In this document: in pieces, positions 16,529 to 23,856 of the stretch | Layout: each line of letters begins with the position of its first letter | How positions within the stretch are numbered: position 1 is the stretch's first letter | Source: Alphaproteobacteria bacterium | GTDB lineage: Bacteria; Pseudomonadota; Alphaproteobacteria; RF32; CAG-239 | Assembly: GCA_017465405.1 (NCBI GenBank) | Contig: JAFTWG010000016.1 | Location: 1 to 48,601, forward strand | Direction of reading: 5' to 3' | DNA: 48,601 nt | Program-made: the position numbers and the translations under genes | Notes under the pieces: model-generated | Told to the model about the DNA's origin: nothing | The model's database searches: none | What the model saw: only the letters and a program-made list of their open reading frames with translations

Positions 16529-17107
16529 ATGAATTTTTTACTTTCAAAAAGCCACCAGCTCGGGCGTTCAACAATTGAAATTCTGGGAGTTCTCGCCATT
16601 GTCGGCGTGTTAAGCATTGCCGGAATAAGCGGTTATGCCCGGGTTATGGAAAAAATGAAAATTGATAACACTATAGAAGAAATTTCAATGGTGATAAGCA
16701 CCATTAAGAATTTTTATCAAAGTCAAGGGAACTATTCTGCATTGGAAAACAAGTCTATTATTTCTTGGGGTGTTTTACCGCAAAAAATGATTACCGGAAA
16801 TGACACATTAGTAAATCCTTTTAATGGCGATGTAAAAATACGCTCCATAAGTTATGATTCCGGATTTGTAATTGTTTATAACGGCTTGCCTAAAAATGCT
16901 TGTGTAGCAGCTGCTTCAATGGACTGGGGAAACGGTATAACTCATTTATTTGTTTCTCCCAGTGGTTATGAACTGCCTCGTAGTTTTCCTAAATATTTAG
17001 ATAATGGAGAACATGATGCTACCGAGTTACCTTTGCCGATAAGCCACGCAACGAAAGATTGTTGGTGCACTCACTCAACTTGTGGTCTAGCACTATTTTT
17101 CAAGTAA
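16529..17107 (+). CDS. Type IV prepilin-like protein
   Basis: A 192-aa protein (ATG 16529; an in-frame TTG at 16502 would add nine residues). A short leader ends in SHQLG, followed by RSTIEILGVLAIVGVLSIAG. This is the arrangement of a type IV prepilin: peptidase cleavage after the glycine, glutamate at mature position 5, then a hydrophobic helix used for assembly. The first mature residue is arginine instead of the usual Phe/Met. The C-terminal half contains paired cysteines, including CWCTHSTC near the end, as in disulfide-bounded pilin D-regions. No prepilin peptidase, ATPase or platform gene is in the window. It follows the secretin-like operon after a terminator, so it may be that machine's pilin or pseudopilin. 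It converges with the next gene with one base between stops. Confidence 0.75.
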   Translation: MNFLLSKSHQLGRSTIEILGVLAIVGVLSIAGISGYARVMEKMKIDNTIEEISMVISTIKNFYQSQGNYSALENKSIISWGVLPQKMITGNDTLVNPFNGDVKIRSISYDSGFVIVYNGLPKNACVAAASMDWGNGITHLFVSPSGYELPRSFPKYLDNGEHDATELPLPISHATKDCWCTHSTCGLALFFK

Positions 17108-17108
17108 T

Positions 17109-17729
17109 TTACTCTATTTCAATATCTAGCAATTCACATTTAAAAATATCAACATTATCAAAATGTTGATTTATTTTTGTAGCACAACCGATATCAGCAA
17201 CCGGAGAGATAGGATTAGGATCACAAATATATGCACCAATATCAATATTATTAAAGTCTTTGAACATTTGAAAATGACGAATTGCTATAAACTGTTGTTC
17301 GTCAATAGAATAAGACAGGCTAAAAACTCCTTTGCTGTAATATAAGCGGTATCTTATTTTATCAAAATCTGAAACTAAAGGAATTATAACGGAATCAGAA
17401 ATACCTAACCAAGTTACGGATAAAAACAAAAATAATTCTTTTTGAATTTTAATAACTGATATTTTGCACCAGTTTTGATTATCAATTCTGCCCATTAAAC
17501 CGAACTGGCATAATTCTTTTATTTTTTTAGGCTTTTTCCACTTTACCGTTAGTTCAAAATTGCCCGAATATTGAGTAAAAAAGAAGTGCCCATCATCTTT
17601 TTTTATATTATTGCGTTTATCCTGCCAAAAATCTGTTTCTGATTGGGCTTTTATAATCAATGCGCCGGAACTAAAACTAAATTCCGGCTCATTATACCAA
17701 TCAAAATTTCGAATCGTATCCAAGTTCAT
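17109..17729 (-). CDS. DUF1349 (concanavalin A-like) family protein
   Basis: A 206-aa protein matching the DUF1349 pattern: FDWYNEPEFSF near the N-terminus, then TDFWQD, DGHFFF, FGLMGRIDNQNWCKIS and a C-terminal beta-rich segment. The family has a concanavalin A-like lectin/glucanase fold and its biochemical function is unsettled. There is no signal peptide. Its ATG overlaps the stop of the upstream J-domain gene (TAATG), so the two are translationally coupled. Confidence 0.78.
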   Translation of the reverse strand: MNLDTIRNFDWYNEPEFSFSSGALIIKAQSETDFWQDKRNNIKKDDGHFFFTQYSGNFELTVKWKKPKKIKELCQFGLMGRIDNQNWCKISVIKIQKELFLFLSVTWLGISDSVIIPLVSDFDKIRYRLYYSKGVFSLSYSIDEQQFIAIRHFQMFKDFNNIDIGAYICDPNPISPVADIGCATKINQHFDNVDIFKCELLDIEIE

Positions 17730-18658
17730 TAAAAATTCCTGACATTCTCATCCGGCAATTTTTCAATAGCCTTTTCAAGCTCAGCATTTTTTTCTCGGGG
17801 AGGGATGATTTTAATAACCATAATTTGATCTCCCACCCCTTTAAAATTATTCAATCCTTTACCTTTCAGACGTAATTTTTCACCACTTCCTGCATAAGGA
17901 GGTATTGAAACAGCAACTTTACCGTCAATAGTCGGAACAATGATTTTGGCTCCCAAAATCGCTTCTTTTAAGCTAATTGGCAAATCCATAACTACATTTT
18001 GTCCATCAAGACTGAAATAAGGATGTTTTTCAACATTTAATGTTATCAAAACATCTCCGGCAGCTCCCCCCATGTGCCCCGGTTTTCCAAGTCCTTTTAA
18101 TCTTAAAGTTTGACCATCAACAGTCCCTGCCGGCACTTTAACATTGATGTTTTTGCCGCCGATATTGACCTGTTGTTCTGAGCCTTTTACCGCAGACAAG
18201 AAGTCTATTTTCATAGTATAGGCAATATCTTCACCTTTGCGAGAACGCCCTCTTCCTCCTCGTGCACCGGCTCCGCCAAAAGCTGAAAAAATATCTTCTC
18301 CGAAAATAGATGAAAAGTCAAAATCAGCTCCATCTCTTCCGCCGGCAGATGATGTATAATGGAATCCGTTTGCTCCTCCAAAAGGATTTCCACCACCAAA
18401 ACCACCTCCGAATCCGGCTCCGAATCCGGTAGGTTTGCCTTCGCTATCTATTTCATTATTATCATACTTTTTTCTTTTAGCTTCATCGCCTAAAATATCA
18501 TAAGCAGCAGAAATTTCCTTAAATTTTTCTGCTGCAGCCGGATTGTCCTTATTGACGTCCGGATGATATTTTCGAGCAAGTTTATGGTATGCGGTTTTAA
18601 TTTCCGCTTTACTTGCTGTTTTACTGATACCTAATATTGAGTATAAATCTTTTCCCAT
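17729..18658 (-). CDS. cbpA: J-domain co-chaperone, DnaJ/CbpA type without zinc finger
   Basis: A 309-aa class B J protein. The J domain is at residues 4-67 with the HPD motif at 32-34 needed to stimulate DnaK ATPase. A Gly/Phe-rich linker covers about residues 75-125. The C-terminal substrate-binding domains follow directly, with no CxxCxGxG zinc repeats. It resembles CbpA/DnaJ2, a stress co-chaperone of DnaK. dnaK itself lies 7 kb away in this window, not adjacent, so this is not the classical dnaKJ pair. Confidence 0.88.
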   Translation of the reverse strand: MGKDLYSILGISKTASKAEIKTAYHKLARKYHPDVNKDNPAAAEKFKEISAAYDILGDEAKRKKYDNNEIDSEGKPTGFGAGFGGGFGGGNPFGGANGFHYTSSAGGRDGADFDFSSIFGEDIFSAFGGAGARGGRGRSRKGEDIAYTMKIDFLSAVKGSEQQVNIGGKNINVKVPAGTVDGQTLRLKGLGKPGHMGGAAGDVLITLNVEKHPYFSLDGQNVVMDLPISLKEAILGAKIIVPTIDGKVAVSIPPYAGSGEKLRLKGKGLNNFKGVGDQIMVIKIIPPREKNAELEKAIEKLPDENVRNF

Positions 18659-18721
18659 TTGATAACTTTTAATCTGATAAATTTTATATTCTTTTAGATA
18701 TATAGTTTTTTATTTTATCAA

Positions 18722-19153
18722 TTACAAGCGAACACAATCAAAAGTTACACGACGAGAATTTCCGTTATACAAATTTATTTTACGTAGTACCGCCGTACGA
18801 TTTCCTCTTTCGCTGCAATAACGAGCAGCCAGAGGCATCAGTTCATCTACTCTTATATCTCGATATTCGTAAGTAACAAAATTATCACTACCGTTTTTTA
18901 CAGCAATACGACGAGCGAATGCTTTATATTCATTTTCGCCCACTTTTACCGGAGTTTTCGCCAGAGTTTCCTCATCAACGCAGCTCGGATTTTGTTCAAC
19001 GACATAATATTTGACTTGCTTATTTTCTACAACGTCAGCAGTGGTTGGGGTTTCTGATATATTAGCCATTTTATTTTTATTGCATAACATACAGCTTTGA
19101 CAACCGCTTAAAAAAAGACAAATACCTAAAACAAAAACATTTATTTTTTTCAT
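18722..19153 (-). CDS. Small lipoprotein of unknown function
   Basis: A 143-aa protein with a signal sequence ending LFLSGCQ; the lipobox cysteine is at about residue 18. Three further cysteines lie close to the N-terminus (CMLC), and two more are in the C-terminal part. No domain was recognised. AAGGAAAT precedes the ATG. It lies 14 bases after the upstream periplasmic-protein gene and is probably co-transcribed with it. Confidence 0.7.
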   Translation of the reverse strand: MKKINVFVLGICLFLSGCQSCMLCNKNKMANISETPTTADVVENKQVKYYVVEQNPSCVDEETLAKTPVKVGENEYKAFARRIAVKNGSDNFVTYEYRDIRVDELMPLAARYCSERGNRTAVLRKINLYNGNSRRVTFDCVRL

Positions 19154-19167
19154 TTTATTTCCTTCTT

Positions 19168-19470
19168 TTAATCTAATAAATCATATAATTGTTTACCGGC
19201 ATCTTCTAATATTTGCAGAACTTTACGATTCTTTGAATTTTTAATGCGACCATTCTCCAATTTTTGAATCATATCATATAATTTACGATTAAATCTTTCA
19301 TTTTCGCGTAATTTTTCCATTTTTCTCAAATGTTCTTCATCATTAATTTTAAAATCAGCAACAGCCTTAACAACCGCAAGGTATTGAGCTTCTTTACTTG
19401 CACTGTATTGAGCATTTACATCTCCGGCGGCGAGAGTCACCGCAGCCAAAATAACAGGTAATATCTTCAT
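19168..19470 (-). CDS. Small secreted periplasmic protein, helical
   Basis: A 100-aa protein with a signal peptide (cleavage after about residue 20, GDVNA). The remainder is charged and helical, with a central KMEKLRENERFNRKL stretch. GAGGGAAA precedes the ATG. It is transcribed divergently from the ELM1 gene across about 90 bases. Function unknown. Confidence 0.65.
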   Translation of the reverse strand: MKILPVILAAVTLAAGDVNAQYSASKEAQYLAVVKAVADFKINDEEHLRKMEKLRENERFNRKLYDMIQKLENGRIKNSKNRKVLQILEDAGKQLYDLLD

Positions 19471-19559
19471 AGTTTTCCCTCACTCTAATTTTGTTATTGA
19501 GTTTGTTCACAGTATTAATATAATACAAATAAAAAAAATTTACCAACAAAATTAGGGTT

Positions 19560-20543
19560 ATGACAATGAAAAAAACTATTTGGGCTTTATTTGACGATCG
19601 TATGGGTAGCATCGGTCAAGCAAAAGGCATTTTACAAGAACTTAAAAATGATTTTGATATTGTAGAAAAAAAGATTGTTTATACAAAATTTGCAGCTTTA
19701 CCAAATTTTATAAGAGGCAAAAACTTTTTAATCGGAGTTGACACAAAAGCTTCTGACAGCTTAAAAACCAACGATTATCCTGATGTTGTTTTATCTATCA
19801 GCCGCAGAACAGCTCCGATTGCTCTTTGGCTGAAACGCAAATCAAAAGGAAAAACCAAAATTGTTCAACTTATGTTACCGGGAAAATACGGATTAAACGA
19901 AATGGATTTAGTTGTGATTCCGGAACACGACAGAGGAAAAGTCGAAGGCAACAATTTAATGTATATTACCGGCTGTCCTCACCGTATTACCGAATCGTCT
20001 TTGGCTGAAGCAAGAGAAAAATGGGAAAAAGAATTTGCACATTTGCCTCGCCCATTGACTTCTGTTTTCGTAGGTGGCTCTATTAAAAATAAGCCCTTCA
20101 CCGATGAAAATGCTAAATTGTTGGCAGAAGCTATTGCAAAAGTTCAAAATCAAGTTAGCGGTTCGATTTTGATTACATCTTCTCGCAGAACCGGAAAAGC
20201 TGCCGAAGATATTATAATGGAAAAAATAAAAGATATTCCGTCATATACATATCTATGGGGTGAAAAGAAAGAAAACCCGATTATGGGTTTTTATGCCTGT
20301 GCCGATTATATTATCGTTACCGGAGATTCTGTATCAATGGCCTGCGAATCGTGCGGGACAGGAAAGCCTGTTTCAGTATTTACCGGAAAGGGGTGGCTCA
20401 CATCAAAGCACTTGCGTTTTGTAAAATCTTTGGTTGACGGCAAATACGCTATAAATGTCAACGAAGGTAACATTGCCGATTTTGAACCGGCCGGAAAATT
20501 AAATCCCTCGGTAGATGTAGCGGAAAGAATCAGAAAATTATAA
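19560..20543 (+). CDS. ELM1/DUF1022 family protein (GT-like)
   Basis: A 327-aa protein of the family related to plant mitochondrial fission factor ELM1, widespread in alphaproteobacteria. Typical segments are the N-terminal WALFDDRMGSIGQAKGI, the middle FVGGSIKNKPF and the C-terminal YIIVTGDSVSMACESCGTGKPV. The fold resembles GT-B glycosyltransferases, but no reaction is established. ATG 19560 is taken as the start; a second ATG lies two codons later. It is a single-gene unit followed by its own terminator. Confidence 0.82.
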   Translation: MTMKKTIWALFDDRMGSIGQAKGILQELKNDFDIVEKKIVYTKFAALPNFIRGKNFLIGVDTKASDSLKTNDYPDVVLSISRRTAPIALWLKRKSKGKTKIVQLMLPGKYGLNEMDLVVIPEHDRGKVEGNNLMYITGCPHRITESSLAEAREKWEKEFAHLPRPLTSVFVGGSIKNKPFTDENAKLLAEAIAKVQNQVSGSILITSSRRTGKAAEDIIMEKIKDIPSYTYLWGEKKENPIMGFYACADYIIVTGDSVSMACESCGTGKPVSVFTGKGWLTSKHLRFVKSLVDGKYAINVNEGNIADFEPAGKLNPSVDVAERIRKL

Positions 20544-20549
20544 ACAAAA

Positions 20550-20580
20550 AAAGAGCAAGGAAAACCTTGCTCTTTAATTT
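20550..20580 (+). terminator. Terminator after ELM1 gene, possibly bidirectional
   Basis: Stem AAAGAGCAAGG / CCTTGCTCTTT with loop AAAA. It lies between the convergent ELM1 and holin-like genes and could serve both. Confidence 0.85.
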
Positions 20581-20594
20581 TGAGTATTACCGAC

Positions 20595-21104
20595 TTATTT
20601 TTTGTCTTCGTCGGTAGATTCAGTATCCTCTGTTTCGGTGTCTTCTGTTGTTTCATTAACAGCCTCTGCAACCTTCTCTGCAATCATCTTATTACGATTG
20701 AGGAAGATATCACGAGTTCCGCTAATACCAAGCATTACACCTAAACCTGTCAGCAACTGTGGCCACTCAACCGGGTCAATGTCGAAATAAGGATAAATCA
20801 TACAGTTGTTGAAGTAGCCCATTGCTAAAGCCCAACCAATTGCGACTATCCAATAACGTTTACCCAAGGAGCCGACTTTGCCGTCTACCTTTGTTGTTTT
20901 GTCATCGGGTTGTTTTTTCAAGCCGATGTCACGAGCACCGCTGATAGAGAGCATCACAGCCAAAGCTGTCAATAGGTGACTCCACTCAACTGTTTTGATG
21001 TCAAGATAAGGAGCCAACACACAGTTGTTGAAAAATCCTAAAAATAGGAACCATCCGATTGCCGGAATCCAGTAGCGTTTACCGGTTACAAGAATCTTTT
21101 TCAT
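20595..21104 (-). CDS. Holin-like membrane protein with internal duplication
   Basis: A 169-aa protein made of two similar halves. GKRYWIPAIGW...GFFNNC...DIKTVEWSHLLTAL... (about residues 7-60) is matched by GKRYWIVAIGW...GYFNNC...DIDPVEWPQLLTGL... (about 80-135). Each half has two hydrophobic segments and ends with ISG-A/T-RDI. The pattern recalls three-TM holins of phages and gene transfer agents, but the assignment is weak. The acidic tail is Thr/Glu/Asp-rich. An upstream in-frame ATG at 21128 exists, but the promoter at 21142-21170 would place the transcript start almost on it, so the ATG at 21104 is favoured. No ribosome binding site is visible at either. Confidence 0.65.
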   Translation of the reverse strand: MKKILVTGKRYWIPAIGWFLFLGFFNNCVLAPYLDIKTVEWSHLLTALAVMLSISGARDIGLKKQPDDKTTKVDGKVGSLGKRYWIVAIGWALAMGYFNNCMIYPYFDIDPVEWPQLLTGLGVMLGISGTRDIFLNRNKMIAEKVAEAVNETTEDTETEDTESTDEDKK

Positions 21105-21141
21105 ATCTAATAGTTTTTTAAAAATCATTTATATAATAAGC

Positions 21142-21170
21142 AATATAATGTTTTTCGTCTTTTTTGTCAA
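21142..21170 (-). promoter_or_regulatory. Consensus promoter of the holin-like gene
   Basis: On the minus strand TTGACA and TATATT are separated by exactly 17 bases, just upstream of the holin-like gene. Confidence 0.65.
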
Positions 21171-21238
21171 GTTTTATATATTGGAAATTGTTGCATAAAT
21201 GCAAATATATTCATAATATATGGAAGAGGAGACTTTTT

Positions 21239-22045
21239 ATGGATAACTTTACTTTAGCATTTATTTTGACATCTTTCGCCGGTTTAGCAACTGGTATCGG
21301 CGCATTCATGGCGATGTTTGCAAAAAAGATTAATACACGATTTTTATCCTTATCAATGGGGCTATCTGCCGGTGTAATGATATTTATATCTCTTGCGGAA
21401 CTTTTGCCGGAAGCTCAAAAAACGCTATTTATAAAATGGGATAAATTTAGTGGAATAATTGCGTATTCTTCATTTTTTACCGGAGTAATCTTAACCGCTA
21501 TTATTGATATGATTGTTCCTAAAATGAAGAATCCTCACGAAGTACATCGCTCTAAACACGATTTAGATGAATTGAAAAAAAATCGCCATCACCCTCAACA
21601 ACTTTTAAGATTGGGTATTTTTACGGCTATTGCTCTTGCTTTACATAATTTTCCTGAAGGTTTGGCCGCCTTTTTATCAGCAATGTCTTCTCCGACAATA
21701 GCTCTTCCGATTATTATTGCTATCGCCATTCACAACATACCGGAGGGAATTGCGGTTTATGTGCCGATTTATTATGCAACCGGTAGTAAGAAAAAGGCCT
21801 TTATATATTCCTTTTTATCCGGATTAGCCGAACCGTTGGGCGGTGTTGTCGGATATTTTTTGTTAAAGCAGTTTTTTGGAGAAACAATGTTTGGTATTAC
21901 CTATTCTATGGTAGCCGGAATTATGGTTTATATTTCTTTTGATGAATTGCTTCCGACAGCAAAAGAATATGGTAATCACCACTTATCTGTTTTGGGCTTG
22001 TTTATGGGAATGTTGATAATAGCAATAAGCTTGGCGATATTATAA
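21239..22045 (+). CDS. zupT: ZIP-family divalent metal transporter (ZupT type)
   Basis: A 268-aa inner-membrane transporter for import of zinc and other divalent metals. ATG 21239 is preceded by GAAGAGGA; open frame continues upstream to 21164 but has no start signal. Eight hydrophobic segments are visible. The two metal-binding helices carry HNFPEG and HNIPEG, the hallmark of the ZupT/GufA branch. A His-rich cytoplasmic loop (about residues 100-125, including HRSKHD and RHHPQQ) precedes them. Length matches ZupT (about 257-270 aa). A single gene with its own terminator; no Zur-like site was recognised. Confidence 0.88.
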   Translation: MDNFTLAFILTSFAGLATGIGAFMAMFAKKINTRFLSLSMGLSAGVMIFISLAELLPEAQKTLFIKWDKFSGIIAYSSFFTGVILTAIIDMIVPKMKNPHEVHRSKHDLDELKKNRHHPQQLLRLGIFTAIALALHNFPEGLAAFLSAMSSPTIALPIIIAIAIHNIPEGIAVYVPIYYATGSKKKAFIYSFLSGLAEPLGGVVGYFLLKQFFGETMFGITYSMVAGIMVYISFDELLPTAKEYGNHHLSVLGLFMGMLIIAISLAIL

Positions 22046-22075
22046 ATCCAAGGTAAATGATGTTTTAGAAAAGGA

Positions 22076-22107
22076 AAACCCTCACAACATAACGTTGCGA
22101 GGGTTTA
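22076..22107 (+). terminator. Terminator after zupT
   Basis: Stem AAACCCTC / GAGGGTTT continued by CAAC / GTTG with one mismatch and a 5-base loop. The T-run is short. Confidence 0.6.
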
Positions 22108-22137
22108 TGATAGATAAAAGGAGTATATACAAGTCCT

Positions 22138-22386
22138 TTATTTTTCAGCCCACGTTACCACTTTCTTCCATAGGTATTTGAGGCCTTCTACAACTAGAAC
22201 AAAAAGCACACACATCCAAAATGCTACGGCAATAGCTCCTAGCACGCCGAAAATTACTCCTGGTACTACCCATTTGCACAATATTGAAATAACGCCAACG
22301 GGGATACATAATGTTAATGCGGTGATTGTTACTAAATATGGGTTGTTATCCATCCATAAAATGAGTTTTTTAATTGCATTTCTCAT
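22138..22386 (-). CDS. Small two-TM membrane protein
   Basis: An 82-aa protein with two long hydrophobic segments (about residues 17-40 and 42-70) and basic/aromatic ends (LKYLWKKVVTWAEK). No ribosome binding site is seen before the ATG, unlike the housekeeping genes of this window. Function unknown; it could be a phage-type or toxin-like small membrane protein, but nothing specific supports that. Confidence 0.5.
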   Translation of the reverse strand: MRNAIKKLILWMDNNPYLVTITALTLCIPVGVISILCKWVVPGVIFGVLGAIAVAFWMCVLFVLVVEGLKYLWKKVVTWAEK

Positions 22387-22547
22387 AAGATTTAGGTTAA
22401 TTTATATATAATTATTTTTAGGTTGATGCAGTTATAGGTTATTTTTTTACAAAAATCAATACTTTTGTCTAATTTCTTAGAAAATTGTTGCATTTGTTAA
22501 AAAGCATCTACTATGTGGGCAGAATATTAATTTAAGTAGCATAAACT

Positions 22548-22580
22548 AAAGGGTTTGAGAAATATTCTCAAACCCTTTTT
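22548..22580. terminator. Terminator hairpin 3' of tRNA-Ala
   Basis: Stem AAAGGGTTTGAGA / TCTCAAACCCTTT with loop AATAT. It sits directly downstream of the tRNA (minus strand) and has a T-run on both sides. Confidence 0.8.
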
Positions 22581-22586
22581 TTGAAT

Positions 22587-22662
<76 letters not shown>

Positions 22663-22830
22663 GTGGTCAAATTTAATAATAGGTCGATCGCTTGTTCAAG
22701 CGCCTTGGGTGTCTAACCTCTCTGCGGTTGCTGTCGCTTTCCTTGCTCGGCAAGACAGCCAAGATGTTGCAGACGAAAACCACCCGTTGGGGTCGTTTTC
22801 GCTTAGCCATCCCAGCTGAGCTATAACCCC
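22663..22830 (-). repeat. 168-bp tandem repeat, copy 1, with 21-nt tRNA-Ala 5' fragment
   Basis: This unit consists of 147 bp of non-tRNA sequence plus the exact first 21 nt of the neighbouring tRNA-Ala (acceptor 5' strand and part of the D arm). It is followed without gap by a second copy differing at about five positions. On the minus strand the unit contains a strong hairpin (CGAAAAC-G-ACCC, loop CAAC, GGGT-G-GTTTTCG). No open frame of note. Confidence 0.9.
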
Positions 22831-22998
22831 GTGGTTAAATTTAATAATAGGTCGATCGCTTGTTCAAGCGCCTTGGGTGTCTAACCTCTCTGCGGTCGCT
22901 GTCGCTTTCCTTGTTCGGTAAGACAGCCAAGATGTTGCAGACGAAAACCACCCGTTGGGGGCGTTTTCGCTTAGCCATCCCAGCTGAGCTATAACCCC
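22831..22998 (-). repeat. 168-bp tandem repeat, copy 2, with 21-nt tRNA-Ala 5' fragment
   Basis: This second copy has the same period of 168 bp as measured at the tRNA fragments (fragment ends at 22662, 22830 and 22998). The outermost tRNA fragment abuts the tRNA promoter, as if this were the original tRNA 5' end and the units had been inserted at tRNA position 21/22. Confidence 0.9.
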
Positions 22999-23010
22999 GT
23001 AACCTGCTTT

Positions 23011-23039
23011 TTTATAGTAATATTTGCCTGTATTGTCAA
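23011..23039 (-). promoter_or_regulatory. Strong promoter of the tRNA-Ala transcript
   Basis: TTGACA and TATAAA with a 17-base spacer on the minus strand. It precedes the outermost tRNA fragment, not the complete tRNA, so the transcript would run through both 168-bp repeats before the tRNA. Confidence 0.8.
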
Positions 23040-23056
23040 GTTTTATTTAAAACAAC

Positions 23057-23086
23057 AAAATCCCCTTCTGTAATAAAGGGGATTTT
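23057..23086. terminator. Terminator hairpin after the 82-aa CxxC protein gene
   Basis: A perfect 11-bp stem AAAATCCCCTT / AAGGGGATTTT with an 8-base loop, between the 82-aa gene (minus) and the tRNA promoter. Confidence 0.8.
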
Positions 23087-23106
23087 ATAATAAGCTACAA
23101 AACTAC

Positions 23107-23355
23107 TTATTCAGCAGAGTTGTATTTGTCTTCAAGCTCATCGATAAAAGCTTCGAGTTCTTTACTCATCGGGTAAATCATCACCGGACGGGCAACAATC
23201 TCATTGATGATACTCTTGTTAGGCATTACCTTGGGAGTTACATCTTTGCGTTCATCGTATGACTTTCCGCATTCAACACAGAAAAACTTTGTTTCATCTC
23301 CATTAGTTTCGATAGAAAACTTGAGATTACCTTTTTGAGCTATAAATTTCTTCAT
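23107..23355 (-). CDS. Small hypothetical protein with a CxxC motif
   Basis: An 82-aa soluble protein. The N-terminal half is beta-like and contains FFCVECGKSY (single CxxC), suggesting a metal site completed by dimerisation or simply a knuckle. The C-terminus is acidic and helical (ELEAFIDELEDKY). No ribosome binding site is evident upstream. No family was recognised. Confidence 0.55.
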   Translation of the reverse strand: MKKFIAQKGNLKFSIETNGDETKFFCVECGKSYDERKDVTPKVMPNKSIINEIVARPVMIYPMSKELEAFIDELEDKYNSAE

Positions 23356-23420
23356 AAAAATTGGAATAAAAGTTATTAATTGCTTTTAATCTACCTATTT
23401 ATATTTTGTTGTCAAATATT

Positions 23421-23852
23421 TTATTCAGCAGTCCATTTCATTAAAAACTCTTCTTCCCCTGTTGTCTCATCAATTTGTGTTCCGCAAACCTTAAAACCGT
23501 GTTGCATATAAAAACGCATAGCTTCGGTGTTTTTGCGATAAACTTTCAAATCCAAAGTTTTATGTTTACGGCGCAAAGAATTGATCAACATTGAGCCTAT
23601 ACCCTGCCCTTGGTGTTTTTTATCAACGAATAATGCTCCTATATGACTTCCGTTTTGAAGGCTTACAAAACCAAGTTGTTTTCCGTTATTATCCCAAACA
23701 TAAGTTTTTGATGAGGGAAGATATACATTGCGAACATCTTCGGCAAGGTTTTTCCAATGATTATCATTTACAAAGTTATGCGAATCAACACTACAACGCA
23801 GCCAGAGCTTTGTCAGAGCTTCCGCATCTTCAGACTTATATTTTCTCAACAT
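23421..23852 (-). CDS. GNAT-family N-acetyltransferase
   Basis: A 143-aa single-domain GNAT protein. The acetyl-CoA binding motif A is present as HQGQGIGSMLI (about residues 80-90), preceded by the beta4 strand HIGALFVDK. A conserved C-terminal NTEAMRFYMQHGFKV follows. It is similar in length and layout to YjaB/YiaC-type acetyltransferases. The substrate cannot be told. It lies four bases after parE in the same direction and is probably co-transcribed. Confidence 0.85.
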   Translation of the reverse strand: MLRKYKSEDAEALTKLWLRCSVDSHNFVNDNHWKNLAEDVRNVYLPSSKTYVWDNNGKQLGFVSLQNGSHIGALFVDKKHQGQGIGSMLINSLRRKHKTLDLKVYRKNTEAMRFYMQHGFKVCGTQIDETTGEEEFLMKWTAE

Positions 23853-23856
23853 TTAT

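Noticed and set aside
22663..22998. Repeats upstream of tRNA-Ala as further tRNA genes or a CRISPR array
   Set aside because: The tRNA-like parts contain only the first 21 nt and lack anticodon and T arms. There are just two long units, 97% identical throughout, with no short repeat/variable spacer pattern.
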